DNA from: Marinoscillum sp965229915
GTDB taxonomy: Bacteria > Bacteroidota > Bacteroidia > Cytophagales > Cyclobacteriaceae
Direction of reading: 5' to 3'
Length of the DNA stretch: 64,000 bases
NCBI RefSeq assembly: GCF_965229915.1
Contig: NZ_CBDDJZ010000001.1
Span: 1,178,001 to 1,242,000, forward strand
Position numbers and translations under genes: made by a program. The notes under the pieces are model-generated. The model had not been told where the DNA came from and made no database searches. It was given only the letters and a program-made list of their open reading frames with translations. Numbering within the stretch: the stretch's first letter is position 1; every line of letters begins with the position of its first letter. Below are positions 1 through 9,400 of the stretch, piece after piece.

Positions 1-2
1 TA

Positions 3-3000
3 ATATTTGATACCGAGACCACTGGATTACCAAGAAATCAAAATGCACCACTAACCGATTTTGATAACTGGCCCAGACTCGTCCAGATAGCATGGCAGCT
101 ACATGGTCCTGAAGGGCAATTGCTCTCGCAGGGCAATCATATCATCAAGCCTGATGGTTTCACCATTCCCTTCAACTCTCAGAAAGTTCATGGAATCTCT
201 ACCGAGCGAGCCCTTGAGGTTGGAAAAGACCTAAAAGAGGTTCTGGACATCTTTTCTGAAGATGTCAAAAAAGCGCAGGTGCTGGTTGGTCACAACATCG
301 AGTTCGACAACAAAATCATCGGTGCAGAGTACCTGCGCATGGAGCAGGAAAACTTACTGGAAGGCTACCCAAATGTAGATACCGGAGTAGATACAGCTGA
401 GTTTTGCAACATTCGTCTTGGTAATGGCAAACTCAAAATGCCCAAGCTCATCGAACTTTATGAGAAGCTCTTTGGTAAGCCATTTGATGATGCTCACGAT
501 GCGGCGTATGATGTGGATGCCACTGCTCAGGCTTTCATGGAATGTCTGCGTAGGAAAATCATCCCCACACACGATGATACCGACCCAACCAAAATCACCT
601 ACGAGGCACCCGACCTGGAGGCTGCCAACTTTGCCTGGGCACGGGAAAAGTCGGATGGTAAACTAACTGACACAGAAGTATCTGTAGAGGACATCAAAGG
701 ACCGTTTTGTCACCTGCATGTACACTCTCAATTTTCTGTACTTCAGGCTACTCCCAATGTGGAATCCATCGTTGCCAAGGCGAAGGAACTGGAAATGCCC
801 GCTGTGGCCATGACCGATCTGGGCAACATGTTTGGCGCCTTCAAGTTCGTTCGTGCAGCTCTGGCAGAAGGCATCAAACCCATTGTAGGTTGCGAGTTTT
901 TTGTAGCTGAAGACCGAAAGAGATTACAGTTTACCAAAGATGATCCTGATCGGCGATTCCAGCAAGTCCTTCTTGCCAAGAACAAAAAGGGATACGAAAA
1001 CCTCATCAAGCTCTGCTCCCTTGGCTATATCGAAGGCTTATATGGATTGTATCCGCGTATCGACAAAGCCCTCATTGAGCAACACAAGGAAGGCGTCATA
1101 GCAACAAGTGGCGGACTGGCTGGAGAAATCCCCAACTTGATTTTGAATGTGGGTGAGCACCAGGCAGAAGAAGCATTGCAATGGTGGCTGGATCTATTTG
1201 GTGATGACTTCTACCTTGAAATCAATCGCCACGATCTGGATGAAGAAAATCACTTGAATGAAGTACTGATTGGTTTTGCTAGAAAATACAATGTGAAGGT
1301 CATTGCTGCCAATGAGCTATTCTACCTGGATGAGGAAGAGTCTAAGGCACACGATGTATTGATTTGCATCAAAGAAAACGAAAAGCAAAGCACACCTATT
1401 GGTAGAGGTCGCGGCTTTAGACCTGGACTGAAAAACTCCAAATACTACTTCAAGAGTCAGCAGGAAATGAAATCGGCCTTTACGGACCTTCCGGAGGCGA
1501 TCGAGAACATTTCTGAACTGATAGATAAGGTAGAGGAATACAAACTGGAACGTGATGTACTCCTACCGAAGTTTGAGATTCCCGAAGAGTTCAAGGATCC
1601 TCAGGATGATGAAGATGGTGGTAAGCGAGGGGAGAACGCCTATTTGCGTCACCTGACATATGAAGGTGCCAAAAAGCGCTACGAAGAAATCACCGAGGAG
1701 ATTCGGGAGCGACTAGACTTTGAGTTGGCCACTATCGAGAATACCGGCTATCCAGGTTATTTCTTGATTGTGCAGGACTTCACCAGCAAGGCTCGGGAAA
1801 TGGGTGTTTCTGTCGGTCCGGGTCGGGGATCAGCAGCAGGCTCTGCCGTGGCCTATTGCATCGGGATCACCAACGTAGACCCTATCGCTTATGATCTTCT
1901 ATTTGAGCGTTTCCTGAATCCAGACAGGGTATCACTTCCCGATATTGATATTGATTTTGACAATGAAGGTCGAGAACGCGTCATCAAATACGTGGTGGAT
2001 AAATATGGCGCTACTCAGGTAGCACAAATCATCACCTATGGTACAATGGCACCCAAATCAGCCATTCGTGATGCAGGTCGCGTGATGGAACTTCCGTTAC
2101 CTGACACAGATGCGATTGCTAAGTTGGTGCCCGAAAAGCCTGGTGCCAAATTCTCCAAAATCTGGGGTGAAGTACCGGATCTGGAGCGCATGCGCCACGG
2201 CAAAGACTTGCCTTCTCAGGTACTAAACCAGGCCGTGGTATTGGAAGGTTCGCTTCGAAATACCGGTGTACATGCCTGTGGGGTCATTATCACTCCGGAT
2301 GATTTGACCAAGTTCGTACCACTTGCAAGAGCCAAGGACTCTGACCTGCTGGTCACCCAGTTTGACAATAGCGTGGTAGAGTCTGCCGGAATGCTGAAAA
2401 TGGACTTTTTGGGTCTGAAAACCCTCTCCATCATCAAGACAGCCATCGAGAATGTCAAAAAGCGACATGGCATAGAAATAGATATAGATCAGGTACCTCT
2501 GGACGATAAGAAAACCTACGAACTGTACCAAAAGGGTGAAACAAATGGAACCTTTCAGTTTGAGTCTCCTGGTATGCAGAAGCACTTGCGTGCACTGAAA
2601 CCAGATAAACTGGAAGACCTGATTGCCATGAACGCCCTGTATCGTCCGGGACCGATGGAGTACATTCCAGAGTTTATTAATCGTAAGCATGGAAAATCGG
2701 AGATCCAGTACGATGTACCCGATATGGAGGAATTCCTGGCTGAAACCTACGGAATTACAGTCTATCAGGAGCAAGTGATGCTTCTCTCCCAGAAGCTTGC
2801 CGGATTCACCAAAGGTGAGGCGGATGTGTTGCGTAAAGCAATGGGTAAGAAACAGCGAGCTGTGCTGGATAAGATGAAGCCCAAGTTCGTAGAGCAGGCT
2901 AAAGAAAAAGGGCATCCAGAGGAGAAACTAGAAAAGATTTGGAAAGACTGGGAAGCCTTCGCCGCCTACGCGTTCAACAAATCCCATAGTACCTGCTACT

Positions 3001-4223
3001 CTGTGGTAGCTTACCATACTGGATACCTGAAAGCCAACTATCCGGCTGAATACATGGCGTCTGTGCTTACTCATAACCAGAGCAACATCGAGAAGGTGAG
3101 CTTCTTTATGGAAGAGTGCAAGAGTGCGGGCATCAAGGTATTGGGACCACACGTCAATGAATCAGGGCTCAACTTCGAGGTTAATGCTGAAGGAGAAATT
3201 CGATTTGGATTAGGAGCAATCAAAGGTACAGGCGAATCAGCAGTACTTGCCATCATTGAAGAGCGCGATAAGAATGGTCCCTTCAATGACATTTTTGACT
3301 TTGCTTCACGAGTAAACCTACGTGCTGTTAACAAGAAATCTTTTGAAAGCCTGGCTAAGGCAGGTGGTTTTGACTGCTTTGATGAGTTCCATAGAAGGCA
3401 ATACGTGGAATCTGATGACGAAGGAGCATCCTTAATCGAGAAAGCCATACGCTATGCCAACAAGATGCAGCAAGAAGAAGACAGTGCTCAGGCATCTCTA
3501 TTTGGCGGTGGTGGTGGCGACCAGGCAGTGGTTATGCGTCCCAGAGTGGTACCTATTGAACCTTACGGAGAAATTGAAAAGTTGAACATTGAGCGTGAAA
3601 TGGTGGGGCTCTACATCACTGGCCACCCGTTGGATGAATACAAGTTTGAGATGAACTACCTCACCAACTGCACCCTCACAGATCTGAAAGACCTGGAAGC
3701 GATCAAAGGACGCGAACTTCGCTTTGGAGGAGTGGTAAGCAGTGTAGCTCATCGAACGACTAAGAAAGGGAAACCATTCGGACAGTTTACGCTGGAAGAT
3801 TTCAATGACAACTATTCTTTCTTCCTTTTTGGACAGGATTACATCAACTTCAAACCGCTATTGGAAACGGGTTGGTTCTTGTATATCGTAGGCATGGTAC
3901 AAACCCGCTGGAATGGCGTAGATCTGGAGCTGAAAATCAACCAGATGGAACCTCTGGGCGAAATCCGCGATAAAATGGCCAAAGGTGTGGAACTCCAAAT
4001 GCATCTGGCAGATGTCAATCAACTCCTTGTAAACGAACTGGAAGGGTATGCTCAGAAATACCCAGGCAGCTGCCAATTTAAAGTAAGCGTGATGGGTGTC
4101 TACGAAGACCGACCGATTAATCTGGAGATGTCCAGTCGAAAAATGACTGTGGCGCTAAACGATGAGTTGCTGAAGGAATTGGATAAGCTAGAGGAGATCA
4201 AGTACCGTGTGATTACGGCTTAG
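3..4223 (+). CDS. dnaE: DNA polymerase III alpha subunit with N-terminal proofreading exonuclease (5' partial)
   Basis: Replicative polymerase catalytic subunit. The reading frame is open to the first bases of the window (it begins IFDTETTG), so the true start lies upstream and the TTG at 120 is not the start; about 1406 residues are visible. Domains in order: DnaQ-like 3'-5' exonuclease with all three motifs (DTETTG at about 4-9, GHNIEFDN near 97, HDAAYDVDAT near 166-175); PHP domain from about 235 (HLHVHSQFS); polymerase core with GPGRGSAAGS and the catalytic aspartates in PDIDIDFD near 645; an OB-fold near 1236-1270. In the PHP motif AMTDLGNMFG a leucine occupies the place where metal-binding PHP domains have histidine (TDH), so PHP proofreading is probably lost, in keeping with the fused exonuclease. 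The DnaE order (exonuclease in front of PHP) separates it from PolC, where the exonuclease is inserted within PHP. Family call is very secure. Confidence 0.96.
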   Translation: MFDTETTGLPRNQNAPLTDFDNWPRLVQIAWQLHGPEGQLLSQGNHIIKPDGFTIPFNSQKVHGISTERALEVGKDLKEVLDIFSEDVKKAQVLVGHNIEFDNKIIGAEYLRMEQENLLEGYPNVDTGVDTAEFCNIRLGNGKLKMPKLIELYEKLFGKPFDDAHDAAYDVDATAQAFMECLRRKIIPTHDDTDPTKITYEAPDLEAANFAWAREKSDGKLTDTEVSVEDIKGPFCHLHVHSQFSVLQATPNVESIVAKAKELEMPAVAMTDLGNMFGAFKFVRAALAEGIKPIVGCEFFVAEDRKRLQFTKDDPDRRFQQVLLAKNKKGYENLIKLCSLGYIEGLYGLYPRIDKALIEQHKEGVIATSGGLAGEIPNLILNVGEHQAEEALQWWLDLFGDDFYLEINRHDLDEENHLNEVLIGFARKYNVKVIAANELFYLDEEESKAHDVLICIKENEKQSTPIGRGRGFRPGLKNSKYYFKSQQEMKSAFTDLPEAIENISELIDKVEEYKLERDVLLPKFEIPEEFKDPQDDEDGGKRGENAYLRHLTYEGAKKRYEEITEEIRERLDFELATIENTGYPGYFLIVQDFTSKAREMGVSVGPGRGSAAGSAVAYCIGITNVDPIAYDLLFERFLNPDRVSLPDIDIDFDNEGRERVIKYVVDKYGATQVAQIITYGTMAPKSAIRDAGRVMELPLPDTDAIAKLVPEKPGAKFSKIWGEVPDLERMRHGKDLPSQVLNQAVVLEGSLRNTGVHACGVIITPDDLTKFVPLARAKDSDLLVTQFDNSVVESAGMLKMDFLGLKTLSIIKTAIENVKKRHGIEIDIDQVPLDDKKTYELYQKGETNGTFQFESPGMQKHLRALKPDKLEDLIAMNALYRPGPMEYIPEFINRKHGKSEIQYDVPDMEEFLAETYGITVYQEQVMLLSQKLAGFTKGEADVLRKAMGKKQRAVLDKMKPKFVEQAKEKGHPEEKLEKIWKDWEAFAAYAFNKSHSTCYSVVAYHTGYLKANYPAEYMASVLTHNQSNIEKVSFFMEECKSAGIKVLGPHVNESGLNFEVNAEGEIRFGLGAIKGTGESAVLAIIEERDKNGPFNDIFDFASRVNLRAVNKKSFESLAKAGGFDCFDEFHRRQYVESDDEGASLIEKAIRYANKMQQEEDSAQASLFGGGGGDQAVVMRPRVVPIEPYGEIEKLNIEREMVGLYITGHPLDEYKFEMNYLTNCTLTDLKDLEAIKGRELRFGGVVSSVAHRTTKKGKPFGQFTLEDFNDNYSFFLFGQDYINFKPLLETGWFLYIVGMVQTRWNGVDLELKINQMEPLGEIRDKMAKGVELQMHLADVNQLLVNELEGYAQKYPGSCQFKVSVMGVYEDRPINLEMSSRKMTVALNDELLKELDKLEEIKYRVITA

Positions 4224-4375
4224 GTGGTTAGGCTATAAGCTAATAGGTTTTAGGTTTTGGGTTTTAGGTTTTAAAGTTCTGGGTTTTGGTTGTAGGTTCT
4301 AGGTTTTGGGTTCCAATTTTTAGGCTTTAAGTTTTGAAATTTTGGGTTCTGCGTTTTGGATATTCGGTGTTGAGC
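4224..4375. repeat. G/T-rich degenerate tandem repeat after dnaE
   Basis: Immediately after the dnaE stop the plus strand becomes a run of irregular units such as GGTTTTAGGTTTTGGG, repeated with variation for about 150 bases and nearly devoid of C. It resembles a decayed simple-sequence array. No ORF or clean hairpin is visible in it. The rest of the 312-base gap up to trxA (4376-4535) holds the trxA promoter. Function unknown. Confidence 0.6.
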
Positions 4376-4488
4376 TTGATGATAAGTTATCCTTATACGT
4401 CGATTACCCAGGCTTATCGAATAACCATATTAAATGTCTGATTGACAACAATTGACGAGTTTATCAACCTTCACATCAACAAAAAATC

Positions 4489-4496
4489 TATCTTTG
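4489..4496 (+). promoter_or_regulatory. Bacteroidota-type -7 promoter box for trxA
   Basis: TATCTTTG matches the Bacteroidota primary-sigma -7 consensus TAnnTTTG exactly and lies 39 bases before the trxA ATG, which would leave a leader of about 30 bases. I see no convincing -33 TTTG box at the usual spacing, so only the -7 element is claimed. Confidence 0.5.
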
Positions 4497-4535
4497 CCGT
4501 TATCTCAATGACTGAAAAATAAACCGATATTAGAA

Positions 4536-4859
4536 ATGGCTAAACCATTAGAATTAACTGATCAGAACTTCGAAGAAGTAATCAACACAGATAAACCAGT
4601 ACTGGTAGATTTTTGGGCTGAGTGGTGCGGACCATGTAAAATGATCGGCCCGGTAGTAGAAGAACTAGCAGCAGACTATGACGGCAAAGCTGTCATCGGT
4701 AAGGTGGATGTTGATTCCAACCCAGAAGTTTCTGCAAAATTTGGCATCCGATCTATCCCTACTCTATTGGTATTTAAAAATGGAGAGGTAGTAGATAAAC
4801 AAATTGGTGCAGTTCCAAAGACAGCACTTAGTGAAAAAATAGATAAGCAATTGGCTTAA
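4536..4859 (+). CDS. trxA: Thioredoxin
   Basis: Small cytoplasmic dithiol oxidoreductase that keeps protein disulfides reduced and supplies electrons to enzymes such as ribonucleotide reductase. The 107-residue length is typical of the family. The redox motif WCGPC is at residues 30-34, preceded by the usual VDFWAE strand, and the cis-proline motif SIPTLLVF follows. The start is supported by the family's usual N-terminus and by the -7 box at 4489. It is monocistronic: a hairpin terminator follows 24 bases after the stop and the next gene is on the other strand. Confidence 0.96.
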   Translation: MAKPLELTDQNFEEVINTDKPVLVDFWAEWCGPCKMIGPVVEELAADYDGKAVIGKVDVDSNPEVSAKFGIRSIPTLLVFKNGEVVDKQIGAVPKTALSEKIDKQLA

Positions 4860-4882
4860 TTTTTTTGAATGTTAAAGAATTG

Positions 4883-4913
4883 AAAATCCCAGTCGAAAGG
4901 TTGGGATTTTTTT
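4883..4913. terminator. Bidirectional intrinsic terminator between trxA and the small convergent gene
   Basis: AAAATCCCA (4883-4891) pairs with TGGGATTTT (4902-4910) around a 10-base loop and runs into a T tract. The A-rich left side gives a T tract on the other strand too, so the hairpin can end both trxA and the convergent gene at 4916-5155. Confidence 0.85.
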
Positions 4914-4915
4914 AT

Positions 4916-5155
4916 TCATACCACTTCCACTTTCTGGTTTTTGGTGGCTGCATCAAAAAACTTCGTGAAACTCACCTTTTGACCAGTCTCATCCGACACG
5001 TAGAAGTATTCCTTGCCTTCCAGCTCCACGGTGCAAACGCCAAGATCATAGCGCAAAGCCTTCACCTTACCACCGACCGTTATCGGCATTCCATTGATAT
5101 CCAGGATCTGCCTGGGACCATCTTCGACTTTCTTCTTCTTGAATAATCCAAACAT
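4916..5155 (-). CDS. Small conserved-looking hypothetical protein
   Basis: A 79-residue soluble protein beginning MFGLFKKKK, followed by a predicted all-beta segment containing GMPITVGGKVKALRY and CTVELEGKEYFYVS. I chose the ATG at 5155 rather than the in-frame TTG three codons earlier because a -7 box (5162-5169) overlaps that TTG. No signal peptide, membrane segment or recognised domain is visible. It converges on trxA and shares the terminator. I do not recognise its function. Confidence 0.7.
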   Translation of the reverse strand: MFGLFKKKKVEDGPRQILDINGMPITVGGKVKALRYDLGVCTVELEGKEYFYVSDETGQKVSFTKFFDAATKNQKVEVV

Positions 5156-5161
5156 CGGCGG

Positions 5162-5169
5162 CAAATATA
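5162..5169 (-). promoter_or_regulatory. -7 promoter box just upstream of the small gene
   Basis: On the minus strand this reads TATATTTG, an exact match to TAnnTTTG. It ends only six bases before the ATG at 5155, so transcription would start at or next to the start codon (a leaderless or near-leaderless mRNA). Confidence 0.4.
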
Positions 5170-5258
5170 ACTCATGGTGATTCAGACTAAACTCCTTTTC
5201 GATGAACCGGAAAATTTCCTGATTATTGGTAGTATATTGTAACTAAACCCACTTTAAC

Positions 5259-5621
5259 ATGCAACACCACATCCAATCCATCCGCACATTTATTGGCGCC
5301 AAAAACTTTGAAGAATCTCGCCAGTTTTATCTGGCTTTTGGATTTAAAGAAGTGCCTCTGGGCAAGATGTCTTTCTTAGGCACGGAAGGGTTCGGCTTCT
5401 ATTTGCAGGATTATTATGTCAAAGACTGGGTGAACAACTCCATGATCTTCCTGGAGGTAAAAGACACCTATGCTCATCGGGAAGCAGTATTGAAACTCAA
5501 CCTAACCGAGCGATTTCCTACGGTGAGAATCTCAGAGGTCGTGGAGAATGACTGGGGCAAAGAATACTTCGTACACGATCCTTCCACAGTGCTCTGGCAT
5601 ATTGGGGAGTTTAAGGAATAG
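5259..5621 (+). CDS. VOC-superfamily (glyoxalase/bleomycin-resistance-like) protein
   Basis: A 120-residue protein with the VOC pattern: an N-terminal strand (SIRTFIGAKNFEESRQFY) followed by FGFKEVPLG, FYLQDYYVK and a C-terminal EYFVHDPSTVLWHIGEF strand. The family includes metal-dependent lyases, dioxygenases and drug-binding proteins. The substrate cannot be told from sequence, and it may be a non-catalytic binder. Its 3' end overlaps the convergent gene at 5611 by 11 bases. Confidence 0.8.
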   Translation: MQHHIQSIRTFIGAKNFEESRQFYLAFGFKEVPLGKMSFLGTEGFGFYLQDYYVKDWVNNSMIFLEVKDTYAHREAVLKLNLTERFPTVRISEVVENDWGKEYFVHDPSTVLWHIGEFKE

Positions 5622-6246
5622 TTAAGCCGATCCAATCTTCAGGAACGAACTGATAGCTGCTCTTTGGACTGCCAGACACCAAACTATGCGCTACGCAATC
5701 ATTGGCTTGACTCGGTTGACCGAGAATATTTTCTGGATCAGATGCCAACATGATTCCATTGGCTATTTTCAAGGTAGAACCAGAAAATTGACTCTTGTCA
5801 AGGATAAACTCCACCTCTCCCTTTTCACCCATCTCCATCGTATTGGCAAGCCATCCATTCTCCCGAAAGTAGTTCTCTCTCAGCTTGATGGTCTCCAGAT
5901 CCATAGCGGTTTCTCTCATGGAAAAGACAAATGAGTCATTTGTCACCCAGCGATCTCCCTCGCGAGCATAACTGATCTTACCGAGTGCTGCAGATGCATG
6001 GAACACGTCTACCTGGTCTCCCTGGCAGATACAAATGCTTGCCACATACATCTCCTCCGCTTTTACATACACTTTGAGGAACCACTCAGAAATTTCAACT
6101 CTGAGAGAACTTATATCGTCAGTGTAAATCTCCTTAGATGTTTCTAGTTCTACTGGTGAAATCTGTCCATCAATAAAACCAATCACATTTTGTGACCAAC
6201 ACGAATTTGCAAACAAAGCGAAGAAAAAAATTAACAGAATGCGCAT
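5611..6246 (-). CDS. Hypothetical secreted protein
   Basis: A 211-residue protein starting at MRILLIFFFALFANSCWSQ, a typical signal peptide. I chose this ATG over one nine codons upstream because it places the charged residue and hydrophobic core correctly; the SxxSCW stretch is not a clean lipobox. The mature part looks beta-rich (SLRVEISEWFLKVYVKAEEM, VEFILDKSQFSGSTLKIANG), resembling cell-surface domains that bind sugars or cover beta sandwiches, but no family is recognisable. Convergent with the VOC gene. The 202 bases between it and the nuclease end hold only the terminator at 6396. Confidence 0.7.
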   Translation of the reverse strand: MRILLIFFFALFANSCWSQNVIGFIDGQISPVELETSKEIYTDDISSLRVEISEWFLKVYVKAEEMYVASICICQGDQVDVFHASAALGKISYAREGDRWVTNDSFVFSMRETAMDLETIKLRENYFRENGWLANTMEMGEKGEVEFILDKSQFSGSTLKIANGIMLASDPENILGQPSQANDCVAHSLVSGSPKSSYQFVPEDWIGLTIP

Positions 6247-6395
6247 ACTAACTGATACAATTCTGAAAACCATTTCCCGTATTTCGCACCATAAAGTTTT
6301 CTGCTAGCATCTATGTATGGGTCTTGAGAACTCCTTTCTCTTATTGCATTTCAGAAACCTACTTTCTTTTTAATACTGCCCGATATCTAAAATAA

Positions 6396-6427
6396 CAAAG
6401 GCACCCATTTGCTAACGGGTACCTTTG
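6396..6427 (-). terminator. Terminator of the large nuclease gene
   Basis: CAAAGGCACCC (6396-6406) and GGGTACCTTTG (6417-6427) form an 11-bp stem with one mismatch and a 10-base loop, 22 bases after the nuclease stop. On the minus strand it is followed by a T-rich stretch (TTATTTTA). Confidence 0.7.
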
Positions 6428-6448
6428 CTCATGTGTATCATTACTAGA

Positions 6449-9400
6449 TCAAAAAGCCCTCACCATCACCAGAGAGGTGGAGAATGAACCATCCACACCC
6501 AGCACCTTCACGTAAAAGATACCTTTGTACGGAAGACTCACATTATATTCACTTTCTCCAGATGGGACATTTACTTCTTCAGTGCTTATTTCATTTCCAA
6601 AGAAATCATACATCACCACATGTACCACTAGTTCATCACTAAAATCAAATGTGAGCGTCTGAGTAGCACTCCATGGATTGTTGGTAGCAGAGCAGGTTCT
6701 TCTGACTAGATTGTCGCATGTGCCTAGTGTCCATCCCTTATTTTGAAAATGATCTACAAAGTGTTGGTCAACACACAATGTAACCCGACCATTACACATC
6801 TGTACACCTGATCGTGCCCATCTGCCTCTACCCTTTTCACAGCTCACATCGTCGATGATCACTTGCGCAGAAGTAGTGATCACCTGACCAGAAGCATCAG
6901 AAACAGTCAAAGTCACTACCGTATCCGGATAATCGGGAGTTACTTCGAGTGTGGCCTCAGATGAGCCATCATTCCAGCTATAGGTGTAAGGTTCCAGACC
7001 TCCAGAAACTACCGCACTAACGTTAGCAACACGCTCATTGTACCCTTTTATTAAGTTAATATCTTCCAGCTCCTCCACTACCAAAGGCTGCACCAAATCA
7101 AACAAGTTGAATCTGGAAACAACAGGTAAGTGATCTGAAGTGGTATTCGCGTAGTTATTGACCAAATTGAAAGGAATGAATGTGTACACAGAGTTCTCAA
7201 TGTATGGGTCAAAAAGCTCATCGGTGATGGTAATATGATCAATCATGTTGTCAGAAAAGACGTAAGACCTAAATCCAGCATTACTTAATACTTCTGTTAC
7301 CGGATCATAAGCTGCAGTGTCCAAGACAAACTCTTCGTATGGTGTAGCTCCGCCACCTATTGAAACATCCACATCGTCGTTGTAATCTCCAAGCACAACT
7401 ACCCTGTCGCTAGCGTAGTAAGTGTCCAGTGTATCTTTTAGTGCCTGAGCGTCATAGAGCTTGCGAGCAACATCTGACGATCCTCCCCCCGATTTAGCAT
7501 GGATATTAACCAACTTCACAGTGGTAGTGATTCCTTGAATAGTCACCTCTGCAGTCACCATGTATGGAAGACGACCACTCGCCCAAAAAGACGAAGCACT
7601 ACCTGTTGGGTAATCACTCATATCGTTAGTCACACCAGTACGAGCATCGTTGTAGAACTGCTCAAACAATACCTGCTCATCAGTGATGGTCACTGTGTTG
7701 GTATTGTAAATAAAGCAAAGCTTCTGAGCCGGGAAGTTTGGATCCGGACTGAACGAGTAGGAGTAAACATCTGAACAAACTCTTGCATAAGTACCCAACG
7801 AATCTATCAGAGCATCCAGCAGATCTATTTCAGACACCTCCTGCACAGCTATAATGTCCGCATCCAATGCTGTGATTACTGATATGGCATTTTCTAACTG
7901 AAGTGCCACATCGGATGGACCATAGTTTGGTAGCATTGTGCCGAAAAACTCCATGTTCCATGTTACTATCTCCAATGTACTATCCTGAGAAATGGCAGAC
8001 CCACCAGGGGAGTAATTGTAAGCACCAGGTACATCTGCCTCAAATCTTGGCAAAAGCTGCAGCTGACCATTGTAGCTACCTACGATACCGGTCACGGTAG
8101 TTACTCCTTGTGGTTGTTTGCCTACCAGGCTTTCTACCTCTGCGTCTATGCGCAATTCAGTACTGCCAGAGCCATCAGAGATGCCATAATTAGAACCAGG
8201 GTAAAACAACCCACCATCAGCAAAAGTGACGTTGGTAATGGTAACCAACTCACCTTCATGAGCACTTAGCTCACTAATGGTCAAGGTGTCTGCCACAACT
8301 GAATTACCAGATGAGATGGAGTCGAGGCTCGTCAGGTTAGTTACCTGCAGCATCTGACCGAATTCGCCCAAGATTCCTTGAATCTGAATTTCATCTCCTA
8401 TCTGGAATGCTCCAGTTCCATGTACCGACACATCATAGATACCGATACCACCAGTACTATCCTGAATGTAAGCAGGACCAGCAAACTGATCTGTGGCTGT
8501 TAGAATACCAGATATGATGACTGAATCTCCCAGATTTTTTGCTCTTGCTTCCGCAATGGTGATGAGTACCAGGGAGTCTGATCCTGGTCCTGGATCTACA
8601 CCTCCATATCCAAATGCCTGACCAGTATTGATCGACCCGAATGTTTCCGCGATGGCCTCAGACCAGGAGAAATCTGTATAAGCAAATCCACTACCGATGA
8701 GTTGCAATGAATAACCTGCAGGTGTGGAGCCTGTTTCTGCTACCCCAATATCCTCTGAAGTCATACCAGCGGCAGGTCCGTCTACTGCTACAAATGTACC
8801 TTCATAGCTTAAAAACTGAACTACTGTATCCTCTGCATTGATTAAAGCGACCCCATCAGGAGCTCCGTTTTGGATTCCTGAGATCGAAAAGAACAACGTA
8901 CCAAAACCGTTTTGCTGATCAGGAATAACTCCAGACAGGGAGGTGGTGTTGTAAGATCCTCCACCATTGCCATTGTACAATACCAACGACCAACCTGCCA
9001 GATCAAGCCCTGCTGTGCCGGCTATCTCCACTGCCTCACCAGTATCGCTGCTAGCATTATCATAGTGAAGCTCATTGATGAACGCGATCTCAGCAGCAGG
9101 CACGAAGGTCTGACCGTCATTCACTGCATCGTATGTACTCGTAACATCTGCAGCCCATGTAAAGTCTGCATATGTGCTACCAGTCCCTTGCAACTGCAAT
9201 GAAAAACCAATTGCGGTACTACCGCCCTCTTCTACTACAATGTCCTCTGAGGTGAGTCCATCTGCTGCTCCTCCTACTGCCACAAACGAACCCTCATAGC
9301 TCAAAAACTGGATCACCTCATTTTCTGGAGATACTAGAGCAATACCATCAGGACTTCCATTTTGTAATCCAGAAATCGAAAAGAACCTGGTACCAAATCC

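Noticed and set aside
2223..2915. A 230-codon open frame on the minus strand within dnaE
   Set aside because: Antisense to the conserved DnaE polymerase core; composition is a by-product of dnaE codon use.
4224..4375. Possible true telomere or chromosome end
   Set aside because: Ordinary genes lie on both sides, the units are irregular and the tract is short.
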